Origin: CAYZEZ01 sp964477295
Lineage (GTDB): Bacteria > Bacteroidota > Bacteroidia > Bacteroidales > SM23-62
Assembly (NCBI GenBank): GCA_964477295.1
Contig: CAYZEZ010000240.1
Coordinates: forward strand, 1-7,410
Direction: 5' to 3'
Length of the DNA stretch: 7,410 nucleotides
The position numbers and the translations under genes were made by a program. The notes beneath the pieces were generated by a model. It worked only from the letters and a program-made list of their open reading frames with translations, ran no database searches and was not told the DNA's origin. Numbering within the stretch: the stretch's first letter is position 1; the number at the start of each line of letters is the position of its first letter. Positions 1-5,500 of this stretch are shown in pieces.

Positions 1-542
1 GCATCGAGCAGACTTTTATCATCATAGCCATGATCCCCCTTTCCATGCTGGGAGTATTCTGGGGACATGGAATTCATGATAAACCCTTGTCTTTAATGAG
101 CTTATGGGGAATGGTCGCATTGACCGGGGTTGTCATAAACGACGCTATTGTATTCCTGGCAAAATACGACAGTTTACTGCTTGAAGGCAAAAAAGTGAAA
201 GAAGCTGTGGTGGAAGCCGGTAAGGTCAGGCTCAGGCCGATCATATTGACCAGCCTCACCACAACCATCGGACTTTTCCCGATCATCCTGCAAAAAAGCA
301 TACAGGCCCAATTCCTTATCCCTATGGCCATCAGCCTGGCTTATGGGGTATTTTTCGGAACCATGTTCATACTGATATTTTTCCCGGTCCTGATCATGCT
401 TTTAAATGATGTCAGGATCTACTTCAGGTATTTGTGGACGGGAGTAAAACCTGAAAGAGAGGATGTTGAGATTGCGATTATCCATAATAAGAGAAAAATG
501 AAGTTTGAAAAGAACGGGGAATCCGTGACCGGTGACCGGTGA
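1..542 (+). CDS. RND efflux transporter permease subunit, C-terminal part (5' end outside window)
   Basis: This is the C-terminal 179 residues of a proton-driven inner-membrane efflux permease of the RND superfamily (AcrB/MexB-like HAE1 type). The reading frame is open to the left edge (first full codon at 3), so the gene starts upstream; family members are about 1000-1050 residues. Counting from the edge, a membrane segment contains GVVINDAI (42-49), corresponding to the conserved GVVVNNAI-type helix. It is followed by a charged loop and the hallmark RLRPIILTSLTTTIGLFPII (76-95), then a last hydrophobic segment at about 109-134. The tail from about 140 is hydrophilic and basic and ends SVTGDR; those last residues and the TGA stop are written by a 7-base tandem repeat. 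The substrate cannot be told from this part. The TolC-like gene 101 bases downstream on the same strand supports a tripartite pump operon. The family call is firm; the exact subfamily is not. Confidence 0.95.
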   Translation, partial: IEQTFIIIAMIPLSMLGVFWGHGIHDKPLSLMSLWGMVALTGVVINDAIVFLAKYDSLLLEGKKVKEAVVEAGKVRLRPIILTSLTTTIGLFPIILQKSIQAQFLIPMAISLAYGVFFGTMFILIFFPVLIMLLNDVRIYFRYLWTGVKPEREDVEIAIIHNKRKMKFEKNGESVTGDR

Positions 543-551
543 TCGGTGATC
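524..551 (+). repeat. Heptamer tandem repeat GGTGAYC, four units, overlapping the permease stop
   Basis: Four consecutive 7-base units are visible: CGTGACC (524-530), GGTGACC (531-537), GGTGATC (538-544) and GGTGATC (545-551), followed by CGG. The first units lie inside the permease reading frame and encode its last residues. The third unit supplies the in-frame TGA stop at 540-542. Because 7 is not a multiple of 3 and each unit contains TGA, the array closes all three plus-strand frames (TGA at 526, 533, 540 and 547). Just downstream, ATGCG recurs at 557, 565 and 570 without a regular period. Confidence 0.85.
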
Positions 552-590
552 CGGCAATGCGGGTATGCGATGCGTGGATTGTTATTAGAC

Positions 591-639
591 TTCATAATTC
601 ATAATTCATAATTCGTTATTCGATATTCATAATTCAAAT
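591..639 (+). repeat. Heptamer tandem repeat TTCATAA, seven units in the leader of the TolC-like gene
   Basis: Seven units are in perfect 7-base register: TTCATAA three times (591-611), TTCGTTA (612-618), TTCGATA (619-625), TTCATAA (626-632) and a degenerate TTCAAAT (633-639). The array ends four bases before the ATG at 644, so it makes up nearly all of the immediate leader of that gene. No Shine-Dalgarno sequence is present, which is usual in Bacteroidota; the A/T-rich array may keep the start region unstructured (inference). Its unit sequence is unrelated to the GGTGAYC array 40 bases upstream, although the period is the same. Confidence 0.88.
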
Positions 640-643
640 AATA

Positions 644-1933
644 ATGAATATACAACGTAAATATCTTATTCTGCTAATTTTAATCCTGCCAGGGGCGGCC
701 GTTTCCGCCCAGGAGGATCTTACCCTGTCGATGGCCCTGGAAAAGGCACTGCAAAATAATTACGGCATTATTCTTTCAACCGGGGATACTGAGATTGCTG
801 CCATCAACAACAGCTGGGGGACGGCAGGCCGGATCCCGACAGTAGGATTCGATGCTTCCTCTTCCAACAGTTATGACCTGCTGGATAACACCGCATCCAA
901 TCGCCTTTCACTGGCCGTGGGCATGAACTGGACACTCTTCGATGGCTTCAGGGTAAACATTACAAAAAATAAACTCGGGGACCTTGAGACATTGTCTTCC
1001 GGCAGGTTGGCCGTGGTGGTTGAAAACACTATCGAGGATGTTATCCTTTATTATGAAAATGTACTTTTGCAGCAGGAAAGGCTTAAGGTGCTTGAAAAGG
1101 TCATGACACTCTCAGAAGACCGGTACAACTATGAGATGAAGCGGTATGACCTGGGAGGTTCGGTCACCTACAATGTATTGCAGGCCAAAACACTCTACCT
1201 CAGTGACAAAGCCGCCTTCATGAACCAGGAAGTAGTAATCAGGAATGCTGTCCGTAACCTGAATTTCGTTCTGGGTGAAGATCCTACTGCAACATGGAAA
1301 TTCACGGAACCTTTTGAACCGGTAGCAGAAGAATATGTCTTAAGCGACCTGTTGGCGAAAATGTTATCCAACAACCAAACCCTGCAAAATCAATATGTTA
1401 ACCTGATGTTGCAGCAAAAAGAGGTCGCCATACAGAAGAGCGACTATTACCCGGCTGTAAGGCTTGGTGCAGGAATTGAAAACTCTTTTTCAAGGACGCA
1501 ACAGGAGGGCGGCGATCCGGCAACCACCAGTGGATTATCCCCTTACGCTAATCTCTCATTGTCTTTCGACATTTACGATGCGGGGAACAGGACCAGTGAT
1601 GTTCAGATTGCCCGGATCAATGAAGAAATGGCACAGGTGGAAATTGAACAGATGGAACACAGCCTGACCAACCTTCTGCTTAATGTTTATGACTATTACA
1701 CCGTCCGGATTGCACTTCTTGAGGTTGCTGACGAAAGCCTTGATGCAGCTGAGCTGAACCTGCAGATCGCCGATGAGAAATTTAAAACGGGTGCCATTAA
1801 CTCGTTCAATTACCGCGATATCCAGTTGATCTACCTGAATGCGGCGTTAGGGAGATTGCAGGCAACCTATAACCTGATTGATTCCAGGACTGTCCTGACC
1901 AGGCTGACTGGCGGATTTCTTCAGGAAGATTAA
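644..1933 (+). CDS. TolC family outer-membrane efflux protein
   Basis: A complete 429-residue outer-membrane factor that would form the trimeric outer-membrane/periplasmic channel of a tripartite efflux pump. Residues 1-22 are a Sec signal peptide (basic MNIQRK, a Leu/Ile-rich core, cleavage likely after AVSA before QED), which supports the ATG at 644. The mature protein shows the two-fold internal duplication of OEP (PF02321) proteins. RIPTVGFDAS (63-72) matches YYPAVRLGAG (268-277). The strand-to-helix segment WTLFDGFRVN (96-105) matches LSFDIYDAGN (305-314). RYDLGGSVTYNVLQAK (167-182) matches KFKTGAINSFNYRDIQ (379-394). Long amphipathic helices fill the space between. No N-terminal lipobox cysteine is present, so it is probably not lipidated, unlike OprM. 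It lies 101 bases after an RND permease on the same strand, so co-transcription is likely; length and ends look intact. Confidence 0.96.
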   Translation: MNIQRKYLILLILILPGAAVSAQEDLTLSMALEKALQNNYGIILSTGDTEIAAINNSWGTAGRIPTVGFDASSSNSYDLLDNTASNRLSLAVGMNWTLFDGFRVNITKNKLGDLETLSSGRLAVVVENTIEDVILYYENVLLQQERLKVLEKVMTLSEDRYNYEMKRYDLGGSVTYNVLQAKTLYLSDKAAFMNQEVVIRNAVRNLNFVLGEDPTATWKFTEPFEPVAEEYVLSDLLAKMLSNNQTLQNQYVNLMLQQKEVAIQKSDYYPAVRLGAGIENSFSRTQQEGGDPATTSGLSPYANLSLSFDIYDAGNRTSDVQIARINEEMAQVEIEQMEHSLTNLLLNVYDYYTVRIALLEVADESLDAAELNLQIADEKFKTGAINSFNYRDIQLIYLNAALGRLQATYNLIDSRTVLTRLTGGFLQED

Positions 1934-1936
1934 TCA

Positions 1937-1964
1937 ATTGCTGCCGGTTTCAACCGACGGCAAT
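1937..1964. terminator. Hairpin between convergent stops, possible bidirectional terminator
   Basis: Arms 1937-1948 and 1953-1964 pair around a TTCA loop (1949-1952). Of 12 positions, ten are Watson-Crick, one is a G-U wobble (1942/1959) and one is a C-A mismatch (1944/1957). On the opposite strand the wobble and mismatch swap places, so both strands fold about equally. The hairpin sits between the TAA of the TolC-like gene (1931-1933) and the TAA of the minus-strand hydrolase fragment (1965-1967). Neither side carries a real U-tract, so it is a weak candidate for intrinsic termination; position is the main support. Confidence 0.55.
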
Positions 1965-2555
1965 TTAATAATCCAATGCAGGAAGTATATAATCCGCCAC
2001 CATATCGAATATGGCCCACTCCTGCTCTGTTGTTGCCTCGGGGGGCACATCTTTGTTTGCCGTAGTAACAATAATCAGGTCCAGCTCTTCAAAAACCATT
2101 ACGAACTGGCCACCGTAACCATATCCCATGAACATATCAAGATCGTTAAACTGGCCCAGCCACCATAACCAGGCATAGTTATAATTCTTCCACGCCCCCC
2201 ACTCGTTTGGATGCGTACTATTCGTACTGGGTTCGAGGGTTGCCTCTACCCAATCTTCCGGGATGATCTGCTTGCCATCCAGCTTCCCTTTGTTCAGATA
2301 TACATATCCAAGCACAGCCATTTCCCGGGGAGTGAAAAACATGGAGTTCCCTCCGAAATATATCCCCTGCGGGTCCTGCTCCCACTGATCCACATCAATT
2401 CCCATCGGGTTGAACACATACTTTTCCGCAAACCTGGCTGTACTCATACCGGTCGTCTTCGTTATGATTGCCGATAACAGGTGGGTGATTAAAGTGTTGT
2501 AATACATCTTCTCCCCGGGACTGAACAACAGGTCAGACTCAAGGGTTACCCTTAC
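1965..2555 (-). pseudogene. Serine hydrolase (beta-lactamase/S12-like), N-terminally truncated remnant
   Basis: This is the C-terminal half of a beta-lactamase-related serine hydrolase (PF00144 type: class C beta-lactamases, DD-peptidases, EstB-like esterases). Counting from the TTG codon at 2528, MYYNT gives the YxN motif (Y9-Y10-N11). It is followed by the helix LITHLLSAIITKTTGMS, FAEKYVFNPMGI (33-44), the segment PQGIYFGGNSMFFTPREM (53-70), and YGYGGQ (136-141) where the family has its third, HxG/KTG-like motif. Family members are usually about 350-450 residues; here the N-terminal domain with the catalytic SxxK is absent. The frame is open to a stop at 2592-2594. Family-like residues (VRVTLESDLLFSPGEK) begin at about 2555, directly after the stop of the upstream gene at 2561. 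There is no upstream ATG, and the only early start-like codon is TTG. I infer a non-functional remnant; an assembly misjoin is the alternative. Confidence 0.82.
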
Positions 2556-2560
2556 TTTTT

Positions 2561-5500
2561 TTACAATATTATGATCTTGCTGATCATTTGCTTATTGCCC
2601 GACCTGATCCTGATATAATATACCCCCTTCGATATACCTGAAACATCTACCGGTTCATATATCCGGTCAACCCGCTTAAATTCCCTGATCATGACTTTGC
2701 GCCCCATGCCATCAAACATCTCAATATAAATATCGCGGTATTCCGATGTTTTTAATTCGATGAAAAGAATGTCATCCGACGGATTCGGATAGATCTTCAA
2801 TTCTTCAAATGGTAATATTTCAGGCAACATTGTAAACACATCAAGGTAGACCGAATCTGTTCCGTAGCATCCGCTAACATCTGTAACCTCAAGTTTATAC
2901 CAGCCATAGGTATCGGCTTCATAGGTCCGTTCGCCTTCCTCACCGTTCCAGAAATAAGATTCATAATCTGCTCCGGCATCGAATGTATGAGGCAGGTTTC
3001 TGTGAAGAGTATCATTGAAGCCACCCAGATCAATAACCGGACCTTCGTATTTTGAAATGATCAGGTCAACGGTATCATTCGATGAAAAAGGATCTTTACT
3101 GAAGGTGGCATCTATATGAACCGTATGATCTCCTTCCCGGCTAAAATCGAAATTCGCTCCGAATGTAAAATCGAGGGAATCACCCGGGAATAATGCCTGG
3201 CTTACCGTTTTTCTTCCGTTTACTGCAGTTCCATTATTTATTATGGCTGTAAGATCAATCCTCTCATTGAAAATCGTTGTGGTCCCGTAGTTCCGGAGTC
3301 GTACTATTAATTGCTCCTGATCAGATAAATTACAATCAGAAACAGGATGAATAAGAGCTTCAATGCCAATATCGGTAAGTTCAAATGTAACGACTATATC
3401 ATCTGATCCCTGGCAACCCTTATCATCCGTAACCGTTATGGTATACGTTTGATCCGGTTCCTGGTCTTCATAGAGAACCGTAAAGAATTGATCTGCAGAG
3501 CCATCCTGCCATGAATATGACATGAACCCGATACCGGCGTCAAGTTCATATGTTTTCAGGTTTACCACCTGGTCATCCCCTAATGAAACCGCAGGATTTC
3601 CATACGCTTCAATTCCCTGGTTCAGATTATCATTTGAAGAGATCAGATCCTTGCCATAATCAACTGTAATGGTAAAATCATAAACACCGGCCGCACTGAG
3701 ATCAACCTTTTCAATTGAAGAAAACATGACGGAATCACCCGGGACAACCTTCCTGTCTACAAACAAAGTATCTTTAACAACAGTACCGCTGTTTACCTGG
3801 TATGTAACCAGGATCGTATCGTTCGCTGTCAGGGTATCTGAGCCAACATTATGGACATATACATCCAGGTTTTCCGTAGAGGACAATACACATGCATTTG
3901 CGGGATTGGTGATCCGGTCAATTGCAATATCGGGTATAATGAGTGTGATATGAACAGAATCCGCGTTCTCACACATAGTGCCCTGTTTAACAATTACCTT
4001 ATACCACCCGGTTGTGTCGATCACCAGTGTTTGGTTCGCCGTTCCATCCTGCCACAGGTAAGAATCATATCCTGCACCCGGATCAATGGTATATTCAAGA
4101 GCACGGACAATGGTATCCGGACCCAGGTCAATTTCAGTAATCCCAAAGACTTCCACATTTTGTATCAGGGTATCATTATGCGTTGAATCGTCGTATGCCA
4201 GAATTGTATATGACTTAATCGAGTACATTTTAATCGCTGACATATCAACAGGGGTTGCAAAGGTATATGTAAATGAACTGTCGGGATATACTTCCTGGCT
4301 TAACACCGCGACCTCTTCCACTGCCGGATCCGAGTCAATGATATATCCTACGGTTATTTCATCGCCAATATCCATAGTATCTGTTCCGAAATTCTTAATG
4401 AGCACCTCCGGCAGTACTGCAGCTCCAAGTTCGCATGAAGATTCAGGATAATTGAGATTTGTTACACCGGCATCCGCTATAAGCAGATAAACCCTTGTGG
4501 TATCGCGGTAATCACAGAACGCATTGCTGGCAGTCACATGATAGATCCCGTCAGCTTTTTCTGTAACATGAAATGCAGAATCCGTTGAACTATCCTGCCA
4601 CAGGTAACTATCTCCGGGGCTTCCCGTGTAAGCATCCAGGATTATCGTATCGGGACGGACTGTATATATAAAATCCGGTAAATAGGTAAACGGGGTAAGC
4701 TCAACATCTATTGACTTAGATGCTGTATCGTTTGTTGTTGTTTCATTATAAAATGCAACATCATCGGGAAGCATCGTAAATGCTTCGATATCCTTGGTTC
4801 CCGACGATGATACAGTCAATGCCTTTGTAAAGGTATACGACAGGGTTTCATGCTTCAACAGATCACTGGCCAGCACAAATGTTTCAATTACAGTCGGTTG
4901 CGTCGCAAAATCATAACCAACAATGACAGTGTCTCCTGCCGTCAAGGTATCCAGTCCGAAGTTCCTGAGGGTAACTTCAACGTGATCCCCGATATCCTGT
5001 GCACAGCCATCCACCGGGCTTTCAATGGATATAACGCCCAGGTCCCTGGGTGCATCGTATACTTTTATATCATCAATACCCAGACCATCTTTCGTATTAT
5101 TTGCATCGCTTGTAAAATGAAACCGGAATTTAACACCGGTCTGTCCCCTGAAAATAGTAGTATCAAGGAATATGCGGGCAGTTTTCCAGTCCGAATCCTC
5201 ACCCGTCCAGCCATGGTTACCGGGCAATGAAGCAACAGCATTGGAATTATACCAGTTCCAGTCGTATGCATCTCCATCGCCCTGGTCACCCAGGCGGGTC
5301 CATGTATCCCCGTTATCCAGTGAATATTCAACATTAGCTCCATCCGCATCGGCTTGCATTACAGAGAAAATTTTGCATTCAAAAACAGGATAATCAATCC
5401 CGGTAAAATCAAAGCATGGCCCTGACAGGAAAGATACCTCATTATTGTTATGGGTAGTGGTCAGATTGGTTACCCACGCCTTGTTTCCTGAGGCGGCAGT

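Noticed and set aside
74..331. 85-codon minus-strand open frame opposite the permease.
   Set aside because: It is antisense to the conserved RND membrane helices and has no recognisable domain; it is a shadow of the real gene.
579..615. Possible Bacteroidota -33/-7 promoter (TTG at 579-581 and a TAnnTT-like element in the heptamers).
   Set aside because: The -7 element would be TAATTCG, missing the TTTG core, and the same string recurs in the repeat, so it is not distinguishable from the array itself.
2550..2570. A AAA AAG-like slippery run at the junction of the T9SS gene and the hydrolase frame, which is in the -1 frame, suggesting a programmed frameshift fusion.
   Set aside because: The in-frame TAA of the T9SS gene precedes the slippery run, so ribosomes would have to read through a stop first. 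A complete T9SS sorting domain also ends right there, as expected for a natural C-terminus.
3905..3914. GGTGATCCGG inside the T9SS gene, matching the end of the GGTGAYC array.
   Set aside because: A single 10-base match with no tandem neighbours, lying in well-explained coding sequence; likely chance.
3851..4451. Overlapping plus-strand open frames of 111 and 121 codons opposite the repeat modules.
   Set aside because: The minus-strand reading gives clear, repeated protein domains; the plus-strand translations show no domain or signal peptide.
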